From NCBI GenBank assembly GCA_933228895.1, contig OW121846.1, positions 8,649,915-8,713,914 of the forward strand: a DNA stretch of 64,000 bases, written 5' to 3'. This document shows, one piece after another, positions 34,026 through 45,881 of this stretch. The DNA comes from Platycnemis pennipes. Its lineage: Eukaryota; Arthropoda; Insecta; Odonata; Platycnemididae. The position numbers and the translations under genes were made by a program. The notes below the pieces were generated by a model. It had not been told where the DNA came from, did no database searches, and worked only from the letters and a program-made list of their open reading frames with translations. Numbering within the stretch: the stretch's first letter is position 1; each line of letters begins with the position of its first letter.

Positions 34026-34221
34026 TTTTTCCGTGACACGGTCGGCGAGCAGAGGTTTACAATAACTGATGCCCTGCCGCTTCCACAGCTTGAGATCACT
34101 GAGACCGATTTTGCAGCAAAGCTTAGCGTCCCCGCCACCTACTCCCAAGTGATCCGATCCCACTCCGACCAGTAGGAGTTGCACGGGAAATTCAATTGCA
34201 TTACTTTCGGAATGCACCCTG
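33331..34221 (-). mobile_element. mariner element, internally deleted
   Basis: The 5' end reads TA then CAGGGTGCATTCCGAAAGTA going down from 34221, a mariner-type terminus. The transposase remnant follows. The 3' inverted end was not recognised below 33331, so that side may be truncated. Confidence 0.8.
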
Positions 34222-34223
34222 TA

Positions 34224-35535
34224 CATTAGTAGAATATTTAATGTACAAGTTGCAATTCTAGTATTTGAAATTTTTATTTTAAGTTTTTTTTTATTTCTTT
34301 GAATAATCGCTCTTCCCTTCTGATCCATAATTCTAAAACCCACACTACTTTTGTTGTTTACCATCACCCATAGTCTATCACTGAGAGAGACAAAGGAAAT
34401 GTTAGTAAATGCTAACAATACAGAGTATACTTAATATTTCAAAAACACTTTGACACCCAGGTGGATTCTCAAGACATAAAACTGTTAATTTGGATGCGAC
34501 CCCACCCAGTTTTTCAAAGATTTTAAGCAAATTAATCATTTACAGTAGAAGATAGATAATCCATAATGCTGAATGACAAAGATCGATAATCCAGCATGCT
34601 AAAGTATCCATATAATGGAAAGCTTTCCAGTATATGCAAAGTTCATGTTTTCATGTCGCACAGTTAGTTTGCCATTAAATGAGCACTTACAGTACTGTTT
34701 GGCCGAGAGTGAATTCCAATCTTATTTCTCATTCCAACATACTATTCTAATTCCAACTGGAGTCATTCACTCATAAATTAAAATTTAAAATATGCAAACG
34801 GTGACTGTTTTGGTGTGAGAACTACCGCCCCTACCACCCTCCCCACTTCCCCAGTGGATGGGGGAGGGGAGTTCTGCACACACAGCTCCTGCACATCATG
34901 AAATTAACCTAAAATAACTGACCAACTAAAGTCACTCAGTGCTTTTCGTAAACATCATGGTGTGAATAAATGTGTGCTGAAGTTTTTACACTTTGACAAA
35001 TTACGATGCAGTCACATATGCAATGCATTTCAAAATATACTGCATGGAGTCACTTCCATTGGCCGAATCAGCTGTCTGTGTCCCCCACTGTGATTGGGCC
35101 AAGGAGCTTCGCAGTCTCAGTTGTGATTGGACGACGTGGATGACGTACAAATCTCTCGCATGCCCAATCAAGCGAAAGTGTTGCAAACATTAGTTTTTGC
35201 AGCTTATAACTCGAGAACTACAGAGCAGATTGAACAATGGAAAAATACAGGTCTTTTTATTTTACAAATTCTAACAGATTTGACGAAAGAATAAGCCTGA
35301 AAGGGGCTTCATTCCACAACATACAAATTTTGAATTAACGCTCCAAATTTGGCGGTGAACATTCCCCTTTGCTTAGGGAAACATTAGCTGAAGTTGTCTC
35401 ACAGCTGTATCCATAGAATTCCCTTACGGAGGAGTCTCGCCAAACATTTTCAGCCAATCAAATGACTTTCCCACTCCACTTCATAAAGTTTGAAAGCTCT
35501 AAAATCTTCACGGTCTTTACTCTGAAAAATTCAAG
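34224..35535. other. Non-coding stretch
   Basis: AT-rich with a C-rich patch at 34820-34870. No recognised gene. Confidence 0.35.
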
Positions 35536-35537
35536 TA

Positions 35538-37060
35538 CAGTAAAACTCGTTTATAATGATCATGCAAGCAACAAAATCCCGCTTATAACGAGGTGAGTTC
35601 TTGGTCCCTTGGACTTTCCTATGGTCGCAGATGTTAAATATCCCACTTGTAACGAGTACAGATGATACGAAATCCCCGCTACAGCAAAATTTCCAAGGCT
35701 AATCATTGCCTCTTTCATAACCAATTTCTGGCCAGCTCTGTAACCTATCCGCCCCTTCCCGCACAATCAGTTTTTCCCATGCATACATCACTTTAGCCTC
35801 AGAGCAATTAAGTACGGCACAGCATCTTTCCATCAAATCCTGCAGTTTAGGTGTTCGACGTAAAGAAATACTCTTCACTGTGAACTCCATAATGCTCTGT
35901 GAAATAAAGAAAGATCTGGTGTTTTCCCAGCATATCTGCTGACTAAAGGTTTCTCAGGTCCTCCACCAGGTTATTGCATCTATGTCTGCCAGGACAGGAT
36001 TGGGACAGGATGGGAGATTCTCCGCAAATCAGGAGACACCCACCTGAAGGCTGGCCGATGAGCCAGTAAGGAGACACCTGACCCCAGGAGAAGGGTATAC
36101 AAGGACAATTTTGAAAGACAGCTACTGAGTGGAGGACCCGAGAAACCTTCACTCCATGAAATATTTTTAATAATTTATAAAAACAAACTAGTTTCATGTT
36201 TTTAACTAAATGGACGATAGTTAATGCGACAACACTGCAAAAACTAACTAAGAATTTAATCAACCTCCGCTACAAAATTAAACTATAAAATGCATATCTA
36301 ACTCATTAAGCATTTATATTACATTTTTCATTTAATTCAAAATGCAGTAACAAAAGAGTCAATTGTTGATAGACATTTCGCAGTGCCTGAGGCTGCATAG
36401 GCAGAATTTTCAAGGCAGTGAATCATCCTGAATAGTTCCTCACCCATGTTCATCCGGCACATGGTTTGCCAACACGTTTCCTGTGTTTCCGATTTCCCCA
36501 CCGATAGAGTCACTGGCAGGCATTCCTCATACTGGATATTTGATATCAATCATATCAAAGGATATTTCATCATCAACTTTGGATTTTTCCCTTACTTGTC
36601 GGTGCACAAGTGCTTTCTCTTCCTAAACTGATCCAGCCACCTATTGGATACTGTAAACCCTTGAATATTCAATTGAATAGCTATTTTCTCAACTTCTTTT
36701 TTAAGGTGCTGACTGCTGAGATGTATATTGCTGGCTCTGGCTAGATAAAACCATTCCGCAAATATGTCCTCTAATTCCTTGAATTATTTTCTTGCTTTCT
36801 TTGTGTTCCTATTTTTATGTTGCCATTAACTGCACCTTTTTCAATGACACATCTTCGTCATTGATCATCATCATCGACATTGACACATCAGCAGACGAAA
36901 ATGCTTGCATTCCTTTCAATTCCACTTTAGCACCACCATCCGTGAGCATAATCAAAAGCATGGATTCGAGAGACCTGTTTGCCTGATGGTGTTCTGTGGC
37001 ATGACAGAACACTCTTTGAGTCATGCAGGCTGAGAGAGCATTGGAGATCAATCAGCCATG
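35538..37060 (-). mobile_element. Tigger remnant with Tc5-type HTH and C-terminal tail
   Basis: The 3' end reads CAGTAAAACTCGTTTATAATG from 35538 next to TA, with TTATAACGA motifs repeated inside. On the minus strand LEDIFAEWFYLARASNIHLS, SQHLKKEVEKIAIQLNI and FTVSNRWLDQFRKRKHL (about 36740-36610) form the second (Tc5/CENP-B) DNA-binding domain. A C-terminal stretch ending CLSTIDSFVTAF (stop at 36337) is typical of Tigger tails. The whole DDE domain between them is deleted. The 5' end was not found. Confidence 0.7.
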
Positions 37061-37284
37061 GGACAACAAAGGAACCCCCTGTTGCCGAACACGCATCCTC
37101 CAGAGGTCCAGGTGGAGAACACCAAAGTTTACTGGAAAACTACAGCAGCATAGAAAAGGGATAGGTAGGTGAAATATTCTCGAGTAGCCTGTAGTTCATG
37201 ATGCATGTATAAACCCCTTAAACACTATAGATACTAACCATCTAGTTGCATGAGACACTATAGTTGCTTGTTTGCATGTTAGCA

Positions 37285-37370
37285 GTGCATGCTTGGTGAT
37301 CTTCACCCCCTGCCACACACCCTCGCGGTGGCTTGCAGGGTATCGTGTAGATGTAGATGAAAAGACACGG
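37285..37370 (-). repeat. Dispersed insect repeat block
   Basis: The minus strand contains ATACCCTGCAAGCCACC, then GTGTGTGGCAGGGGGTGAAG. A related block lies at 48570-48640 (ATACCCTGCAAACCACTAC). I know this sequence as a widespread interspersed element in insect genomes; its class is unknown to me. Confidence 0.5.
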
Positions 37371-37499
37371 GCAAGAGCGAAAGACCTCCCCACTACCCAA
37401 GATTGATACAGGAGGCGGTCGAAATAGAGAAATGTCCATGGAACCTCAGTCGTGACGGCAAAGCAAAAAAGAAGTAGAAATCCGTGGTTGAATCCGTTG

Positions 37500-38210
37500 T
37501 GCAAGTTGAAACACCACAATCGTACCCATCCATTTTTGAACCATTAGCGGTGCCGCTTTCACGGTGGCAATTGGCGACAATTACAGAAAACACCATCTTT
37601 TGAGAGGCCATTAAGTTAACATACGACAAGGCCGAGAGTAACACAAATCCTATCTTTCTTTCACTGGATATTTAAATCTAAAATAAATATAATTACCCAA
37701 AACTTCTTTTTTTGCTGTAATGGACAACAGGCATCATCTATGGAGTAGAGAATTAACTACGTGTTGACTTACGCAAGAAGGTCAAATTACGCCGAAAAAA
37801 GACGTTGATGCCTGATCACATCAGACTTTTTCACCATCATGATGATCAAAGATCACCTATCGAATTATGGAATGTCTTAAACTAGAGTTGGCGTTCCGAA
37901 CACCTTTAGTTTGGCATCAACTCTTGTGCACTTGGAAATGAGCAGTGGGTTATCGCGGGTCATGGGTTGAAACTGTCACGGCAACAGAAACACGGAGAAA
38001 CGCAAGCATGTCACCAGCTTAACTGAACATTCACCTGACTCCGGATCGATGTAACTTGGATCTGCACAAGTCGAGGACTTACTGTAGTTCTCTGCCACTG
38101 GCACATAGAATGCACACGACTGGTATTCAAATCTTTCAGCCATTGATTCGATCGAATCCCTGGAGTCGATATGATTCTACGGAATCTTCAAATCCCTACC
38201 TAAACCCTAA
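37500..38210 (-). mobile_element. Composite repeat with pogo-type palindrome, copy 2 (inverted)
   Basis: Read on the minus strand, 38210-38087 is the TAGGGTTTAGGTAGGGATTTG leader. At TA (38085-38086) CAGTAAGTCCTCGACTTG begins and the sequence continues as in the right half of the 10053-11037 repeat (shared: ACAGGCATCATCTATG, AAAAAGACGTTGATGCCTGA, AGAGTTGGC). The other palindrome arm is missing beyond about 37500. It lies just downstream of the p190 exon in the same intron as copy 1. Confidence 0.65.
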
Positions 38211-38529
38211 TTTGAAATTTTAAAACCAGAATTAAATTTTGAATTTAACCCAGTTGTAGTTTTTTACCTCAGCAAGCAACAAATATATTAGCTGAATAAC
38301 ATTAAATGCATAAATTGCAATTCTAGTATTCGAGGTATTCAAAATCCTAGATATACAAATATCCGACATATGATTTATTTTCGGAATTTGATACATCAGC
38401 TATTTGTACCATCCTTATTAGTACTCCTTTGGTTTCAAGTCAACCATCTTAATTATCATACAACATTTAGGCACAAACCAATTTAACAGGGAATTAACAA
38501 CACAGATCGATCATGGATAAAGGTAATAC

Positions 38530-38716
38530 CTGGAAGTTGTGCTTTGCCTTCTCTATGATTTCTTTTTGGTGCTGCTCATATATTTGTAAACAATCCTGTT
38601 CTGACAAGGCTTCAAAGCACTCTCGTCCCATAAATAAAACCTTGACTTCAGAAAGCAGCTTGCCTGGTGTCACGTAGCCGGTTTCTTCCAATAGCTGTTT
38701 GAAGTGTTTCTTCCAC
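38530..38716 (-). CDS. RhoGAPp190: p190 RhoGAP exon, third FF domain
   Basis: The exon lies between acceptor TTTATTAG (above 38716) and donor GTATTACC (below 38530). It is 187 bases long: one base completes a codon, then 62 codons follow. It encodes WKKHFKQLLEETGYVTPGK, then LFMGRECFEALSEQDCLQIY and EQHQKEIIEKAKHNFQ. Vertebrate p190 has the same block (LEETPFVTPGK…, IYGKHQKQIIEKAKEEFQ). The preceding exon, which should carry FF1-2 and end two bases into a codon, was not found up to 64000. It is either a short exon I missed or lies beyond the right edge. Confidence 0.93.
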
Positions 38717-40712
38717 CTAATAAAGACATTAAAACCTATCATCAGTCCTTTCCTCAAATAATCAATTATCAGATATTTTATGATAAAAATCATTGATTTT
38801 CCACAGAAAAACAATCCCTACATCACATATAATTTTAAATGTTTAAGCACAAAAATACTCAATCCACTCACTGACATTAAGCAAAAGACAGGTACAAAAT
38901 TTCACTTTAAGGAAAACATATGAAGGGCAACACTTCTTACAAAAAAACTACTTCTAAAACTTAAAAAGATCTTCTATATAAGAAAAATATACATATTAAG
39001 GACATTTTTAATACTATACCATTTCAATCTTGCATAATCAGAGAAACAAGTGGATAAAATGAAAATTAATAAAACAGACAAGAACTACAATAACACTAAG
39101 CAACCATCAATTGCATAGGGTAAAAAATAATGATGGGTGATAAGGCATTTTTCTGAATCCAAGAGGCCTTTGGAGACAGAGAGATGACCTTGCTACAGTT
39201 TATTTTGGCAGGTAATAGAGGAAGAGCTGTTGACAGTCTGACACCAATTATAGCTATCACTGATAATGAATAAAAGGTGAAGGGAATCCAATCAGAAAAT
39301 TTCACACTCCTACTAAAAGCCCATACACATCAAGAGAGTACATACTTCCATGCAATTTTTTTTAAAAATGCATGCCAATGTCAATTACGCAAATAATATA
39401 TCATTATACATACCTCCTAGGAAGCCTGCAGCAAAAGAAATTTTAAAATGATTATTTGGCATTTACTGTCTACCAATACCATTTTAACCTATACACTTGG
39501 ATATTGTGATCCAAAATACACTGCCAATCATAATGCCTTTGTTGCATCAAGTTTAAGGTAGAACTTTGAAACACATTCCATATGAAAAAGATTAGAGATG
39601 TGTGACAACTACCCAAGAATACTACAAAGTATTTGATATTTGTGATGGTCTCCAATAATTATGCTAAAAGATAAAAATCGAATATCGCACCATGCACCAT
39701 TGGGTGCCCACACAGCACTATATTTGGCATGTTGATCATCTACATCACATGCGCTGCTAGAGGACAGAGGAGATACGAGTCTGTTGAAGGTTTTGCTGTG
39801 TAATTTACGGTGGAGGGACAACAGTTTCAACTAATTGAATTTCAGAAAAACTGCTGTCTTCTCACCACAAATATCACACCGAAAGTAGTCACTGATTCAA
39901 AATCAAAAAAAGTTCCTATATATCATCGAAAGTAGCTGTCCGAGAAGAGCTTTACTTACTCCTGTTACAAATGCATCATTAATGTATTAGAGGTCACACA
40001 TGTCTCTTCTTCCATTTCATACATTCACAAATAGCTAATGAATTTTATGTAAGAGTTACTGAGAACTCATGCCTTTACTCTGCTATCACAGCTAGCCATT
40101 GTTACTATTTTCCATTGAGGCATCGTCAAGAATAAGCCGAGATGCCAAAGTTTGATAAGCTCTATCTTCCAAAAGGGGAAACAATTTTAATGCACTAAAA
40201 TGTATTTAATAGAATCTTCTTTTCTGTAAATTTATGTAAATAATTTTTTGTCACCTTGGAAAATATTTTATTTGGGTTAAATGTTTTGGAGACTAGAAAT
40301 CTGATGACCAAGAATTACATGCTTTATATTCTGTTATCTGTCCTCAGGATAAGTAGAAATTTCAACTAAATAAAGCCAATGTTGAATTTTTATTTATTTC
40401 ATATATTCTAAAGTTATTATGAAATTTGTAACACCCTTCTACGAAACTGGTGACTTAACTGAAACTTGAGTGGGATCATTGCAGTCGCATGTTTTTCTGC
40501 ACAAAGAGTATGGAGAAGAAGAGAAATAATAATTACCAGTATTACTTAACTGCACACAAATTGGTTTCCTCTTTTGGATGAGAGAGCTCTAACTTAGGGT
40601 TACTAGTGCCCTTGTAAGTTGTAGCTTTTTCCTTCAACAGGTAACAAATAATATAATAATGTATTACATATCAGTAGCAGAATAATATTTAGCATGTTAA
40701 TAGCAATTCTAG
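38717..40712. other. Upstream p190 intron sequence, nothing recognised
   Basis: AT-rich, no long frames. I looked on the minus strand for an FF1/FF2-like exon and did not see one. Confidence 0.4.
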
Positions 40713-40714
40713 TA

Positions 40715-41655
40715 CAGTGGACTCTCCTTAGGACGTTCCTTGATAACACGTTTTCCTCGTTTGCACATTCGTTTCCTCAGGTCTGCATCATAGTGCAAGT
40801 AAATAATACTGGTTAGCACATTTGATTACCTCTTTAGCACGTTGAAAGGAGGACCAAACTGAATTTTTTCCTGGAAAATAATCACTGTATAGGACTAGAC
40901 AATGAATATCTCGCATAAGATTTAAATCTTGCATTAAAAAGATTGTTATTGCTCCCAAAATATTAAAATATGTATATTATGGTTAAAAATGTGTTTATGA
41001 AGAATGAAAAGGGCACCCAAAAGTCCTGCATTTTATCACGATGTTCGTTTGTTTCAAAAGTGTCGACAGGACATCAAAACTACGCGAGCACCAATACTTG
41101 GTGACAGTAAAAGTGAGACAAGTGCCATGGGAAGACCTGAGATAAAGAGAAAATTATCGGTTGAAAAGCTGAACCCTCTCCGAAAAGTAGACGAAAATCT
41201 ATTTATGAAGTGTGTTGAAATAGTGGCAAAAATCAAAAGTTCTGCCATCAATACTAAACTGGAGATTGCTCTACTCAACACATGCATCGTTAGGCATTTC
41301 CATCTGCGCTCCTAACTCTCTTTCAAAAAATATAAAATTCAAATAAAGCATAGTGGCATAGTCAAGTGTTATGCCCTCAATGGATTTCCTGATCGCCTAA
41401 TGTATAGTGGCCTAAAGAGGTTAATGAATATGCCATCTGGATCCGTATTCATGGCTGGCTTTATCACACTCACTATGATCTGGTTTCTCACAAGGCATCC
41501 TATCTACATTGTTCAACGTAAACACATTTAGCTGCAGAGGGCCAAGGATCTCTGAGATGTCTTTCAGCATTCACTCTATCTTTCGGTCCTTGGTAGAAAA
41601 GGACCAGATGGCCCCAAAGCTTATCTTTGTTATGCTCATGCGTTTATCTTAGAAG
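40715..41655 (+). mobile_element. Tigger 5' fragment with N-terminal HTH
   Basis: The left end follows TA (40713-40714) and reads CAGTGGACTCTCCTTAGGAC, a pogo-like terminus. A plus-strand frame at 41004-41315 contains KRKLSVEKLNPLRKVDENLF, then MKCVEIVAKIKSSAINT. This fits the first CENP-B-type helix-turn-helix (LSIEEKLK-I-RKVDENP…RVEIA…STLNT). The catalytic domain and right end are absent. Confidence 0.6.
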
Positions 41656-41849
41656 GCATATTACAGTAGAATCTCAATTTTACGTAACCTGATTTTACGT
41701 AAAGTTTGATTTTACACAAGTGAATGAGCGGTCCCGGCTGACTCCCGTAGTATTCTTATGGAAGCATTATTTGATTTTATGTAAATTCGATGTAACGATT
41801 TTACATAATGCTATTTTGGTCCCCAGTGGAGATATCAATTTGATTTTGC

Positions 41850-42535
41850 AAAATGAAACTTCAGAATGTCGTGAGGCACTCAATGATATAGGCACATGCG
41901 GCAAGGTGGAACTTTTCTGGGTGCCTGGTCATGCAGGCATATCCGGAAATGAGATGGCTGATGAGCTGGCAAGGGCCAGTTCCAGCCAAAATCCGATTGG
42001 GCCAGAGCCAATCATAACTATTGCTACGTCAATAGGGATAGCAGAAATTAGAATGTGGGGCTTAGCCCGGCATTCTGAGATCTGGCGAACTACACCAAGT
42101 CTTAGACAGGCCAAACTAAACATAGGAGAACCTAGACCTGGGCTTGCCAAAAGACTTCTGCTACTAAACAGTGGTCAATTACGAACGGTAGTGGGACTCC
42201 TCACGGGGCACTACCAGGTGATGAGGCACCTGCACCTCCTGGGAATTGTAGATTCACCTAGATGCAGGTGGTGCGAAGAAGGGGATGAAACTACATCCCA
42301 CATATTATGCGAGTGCCCTGCTGTGATGAGGACTCGAAATAGGTACCTGGGGTCTCCATTTTTGGAACCCAGGGAGGTAAGGGAAATCCCCATAGGGGAC
42401 CTGTTGGCCTTTAGCAAGGCAATCGGCCTTTATGGGTGATTTCCTGAGAAGGGTGGTTGGCACAATGGGACAATAGGTCTGAGTGCCTCAGGGCCTCCTT
42501 GGAGGAACTCCACAGAAAAATAATCTATCTATCTG
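41850..42535 (+). pseudogene. LINE RNase H fragment with 3' tail, inside Tigger
   Basis: The frame to 42439 reads VELFWVPGHAGISGNEMADE, then LARASS. This is the C-terminal half of RNase H, with the catalytic histidine and aspartate region (VPGHxGIxGNExADELA) typical of LINE polyproteins of the I/R1/Jockey groups. A cysteine/histidine knuckle follows: CRWCEEGDETTSHILCECP. After the stop at 42439 a short 3' tail ends in ATCT repeats near 42530, a likely LINE 3' end. It is 5'-truncated. Confidence 0.8.
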
Positions 42536-43208
42536 TCATTTATAGGGTCGATCCCTCAGTCGGGTCTACATAATTGGCGCATCGAAACCGGTTTTCCGCA
42601 AAAGACCCCCCTCACCCAAGAAGAGTTCTTCATATCTTGTTCCAGTCACGACGAAATTCATCTGGGCGTGACTCATTCAGTGAGAAAGAGAAGCGAGGGA
42701 AACGCGAGAAGATCACTCCATCTTATCTGTAATTGTCTACCCCCGCCTAGCTTCGCTTCGACCCAGGTGGCCTCCACTAGTGGGGGAGGAGTTGAGCCAC
42801 CTTTTAGGAGCTTCCGCAGCCAACACTTTTTGTTTCCTTGCATCTTGCTTAGTAGCAGAGCCATGTTGACATGCCCATGGACATGCCATTAGTTCCCTTG
42901 CATGGAAAAATATACCTTATGCCTCAATTGAAAAATTTACGTGTGAGCACGGTTAAGTTTGCTGCGAAACGGCGGAATACGAAATTTTACCATTCATAAT
43001 GTCGCTTGGATTTATTAGTAATCCCTTCTCACAGACGAAATTTAATATGATAATAATGAATCTTCCTCATCAAAACGGATAAACTGACAGCTTTCTAACT
43101 AGTGCGAAAAAATGTTACAAGTTTACGACATTTCTATGCATTGGTGCAACGCATAGCGATTTTGCGGATAGATTTTAGTGGGCTCTCACGATTTTTCAAA
43201 AACACACT

Positions 43209-43445
43209 TGATATTTAAATGAAGTACTGAGTGACGATGAAGAAGATGAAAGTGACGAGGTCATCCCTGAACCCAAAAAAGAAGACATCCTGCAGGCTTT
43301 AAATACCTTGCATCATTTCTCATTACTTCACGAAGTTGATGATGATTTTAAAGATAATTTAAGAGAAAATGAAAAAGTAATCCACTCAAAAATGGAATGG
43401 TTAAAAGTGCAAAAAAACATCACAAAATATTTTAAAAAGGCATAA
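43209..43445 (+). pseudogene. Tigger transposase C-terminal tail
   Basis: About 76 residues read SDDEEDESDEVIPEPKKEDI, LQALNTLHHFSLLHEVDDDF and end VQKNITKYFKKA at TAA 43443-43445. An acidic stretch followed by a heptad region and a final K-x2-I-T-x-(F/Y)-F-K-K is the usual tail of Tigger/TIGD transposases. The DDE domain that should precede it is missing. Confidence 0.7.
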
Positions 43446-45463
43446 TTCTAGAAATGAAATTTTACTTTCAGAGGGGTTTTTCTTCATTTTCATTTTGCCC
43501 AGGCGGTTTATTTGTTTGCTATGCAATGCTATTTAACTTCCATTAAGTGATGCACTTTTCTATTTAATTATCTTGGATCATTTTTATGAACCGCCTTAAT
43601 TTCAAATGTTATCTCTCAGTTCAATTCAGACTCTTCCACAGGAATGATTTTCTAATTATGTACACACTTGATTGCCACATGTTTAAATGCTAAATCTGTA
43701 CTTTTGCCAGAGCAGCCAAAAAGCTATGATTCTGTTCTGAAATTCTATGTCAAGTTTTGATTAAAAATATAATTTCTACAGTTTAATATGCATGCAATAA
43801 TGATCTCTTCGTAATGAAAAGAGTTTCAATGTAATTGTGTTCTCATAGTTGTGAAATCTTAGCATATTTTTCAAAATCCGCTAATATCTTGATTTTACAT
43901 AATTTGATTTTATATAACAACCCATTTTTGGGTCCCAAGGTGTTATGTAAAATCAAGACTCTACTGTAGTCTCCTCTGGAACGTTGTGTTCTGTGCTCTC
44001 TTCTTTAGAGATCTCAAGTCACGTAGTCAACTGGAGAATAATTTCCTTAGTTGAAATCAGCTGTGCTTTTACCCTATGAAAGTGCAAACATACGTTAAAG
44101 CCCAGGCAGATTTCAATAATTTCCAGCAATAATTCCTGTATATCTCGTCTCCCGAGAAGGTAATCCAGAAATAATAAGCCCTTATTAGAATTCTATAATA
44201 ATGGCATCAACTAGTGGTGGTGCATCTTGTGGAATAACGGAGAAGGATATATATGAAGAACTTTGTGTTGACATATTATCGGACGTGCCAGATGATTGTG
44301 TGGACAAGTGCGAGAGCTCAGATAGTGAAATTGGTTATGATATTAGTGGAATACAATCTAAAAGAAGGGTTGCACAGTTAGTTTACACTGATGATAGTGA
44401 TTCAGAAGAAAGTGACAGCGATGGTAGCTTAGTGAAGGACGCCTCTGTGACATGGAATAAAATAGACCCCCTAGAAGATTGGAAGATTTTCAGGGAGTGA
44501 CAGGAATCATGATTGAACCTTATTATTGTGAATGTGTTTTAGAAGTAGTAAATTAATTTTGGGGACGATCTTCTTGAAATGATGTGCAATAAGACCAACT
44601 TGTATCACATGCAGAATGAAGGCAGATACAAGTACTCGCAGAAAACTGGGAAATGGAAAAATGTAATGGTGGGAGAGATGAAAGTTTTCTTAGCAATAAT
44701 TATTTTGATGCGAAAAATTAGGAAAGATTCAATTAAGGAATATTGGAGCACAGATGAATTTATCAATAATCCTATTTTTAGTAATTTGCTCAGCAGGAAC
44801 AGATTTGAACAAATTTGGAATTCTTGGTATTCTGGTGATAATGAATCAAATTCTGAATCTTCTGATAGATTATATAAAATCAGACCAATTCTAGCATATT
44901 TCTTAGAAAAATTCAAAAACATTTACATGCCTAAACGTGATCTCTCTCTCAATGAAAGAGTAATACCTTGGAGGTGGAGATTGAGGTTTAGAACATATAA
45001 TCCAGGGGAATTGGTGAAGTACGGATTATTGGTGTGAATGGTGTGTGAGAGTGAAACTGGGTTTATTTGTAACATAGAAATATACACATCTGAGGGGAAA
45101 AAATTAGAGGAAACCATATTGACTCTTCTAGATCTGTATTTACACCATTGGCATCATGTGTTCCACGACAATATTTTTAACAGCATACAAATAGCAGAAA
45201 TCTTCTAGCAAAAAAAAAACGTGTTTGTGGAACCATTCATGCCAACAGGGGACTTCCGACTAATTTTAGAAATGAAATTAAAAGTATGAAGAAAGATGAC
45301 TACACGTTCTGTAGAAGGGGGAAGTTTTGTTGCTTGCATTGAAGGACAAGAGGGAGGTGAGGATGATTTCCACAATTCATGACTCGAGTATGGGTGAAGG
45401 AAAACGAAACAGGTGGATGGGAGAAATACAGAAAAAACAGACATGTATTTTAGAATATAATAA

Positions 45464-45467
45464 GTAC
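45464..45467. repeat. GTAC target duplication, left
   Basis: GTAC inside the piggyBac AAG-TAC codons, repeated at 49107-49110. Confidence 0.8.
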
Positions 45468-45881
45468 AGCTACTTACAAAAAATTCGTACCACTTCCCGA
45501 CGCAACCCGGCCAACAGGCCTTTAAAATCAGCGATGAAACAACACTGTCGCTGTATTCGATTGACGAACGCAGTTGCGTCGGACTGGCGATCTCAGTAGG
45601 AGACGCGCCCGAAAGAAACATGAGCTGGCGAAATCAAAGCCCCATCATACTTGAATCTGGGGACTGGAAGCTCACCGGCGAGAAGGATTTTCTTACCTCG
45701 AAACAAAAGCAGGGCATATGATGTTGCTATGTATTTTAAATGCGCCGTTCCGATTTGAGGGAATGCCTGCCTTGCCATTTACTAATTTCGTTTCCAGTTG
45801 AGCGTGTGTAGCAGCGGTGAAGGGTGTGTTTTTGGGAGGAAAAAATATTGCAAAGAGTGACGTGATTGTCACGCTAGAGAA

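Larger units (their letters stand above)
8482..38529 (-). other. RhoGAPp190: 30,048-bp intron of p190 RhoGAP packed with transposons
   Basis: The exon ending at 38530 (…AKHNFQ, then GTATTACC) and the exon starting at 8481 (ELLLEH…) join at a codon boundary. The same join is continuous in vertebrate p190, so nothing coding is missing between them. The intron holds at least a pogo element, two GTAC-type insertions or their parts, a MULE-YqaJ element, a hAT, two Penelope elements, a mariner, LINE pieces and MITEs. Confidence 0.85.
41664..43966 (+). mobile_element. Tigger element with both ends, transposase mostly deleted
   Basis: The left end CAGTAGAATCTCAATTTTAC and right end (inverted, GTAAAATCAAGACTCTACTG) are flanked by TA at 41662-41663 and 43967-43968. 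Both ends carry repeated GATTTTACGTAA-like motifs. Inside are a LINE RNase H fragment and the transposase C-terminus. A copy of the left end alone occurs inverted at 51751-51912. Confidence 0.8.

Noticed and set aside
33930..34418. 162-codon minus-strand frame as a separate gene
   Set aside because: Only its last 31 residues are meaningful; they are the mariner N-terminus preceded by mariner 5' leader.
37196..37519. 107-codon minus-strand frame
   Set aside because: It runs through the dispersed insect repeat (ATACCCTGCAAGCC block) and into the palindromic repeat; translation looks random.
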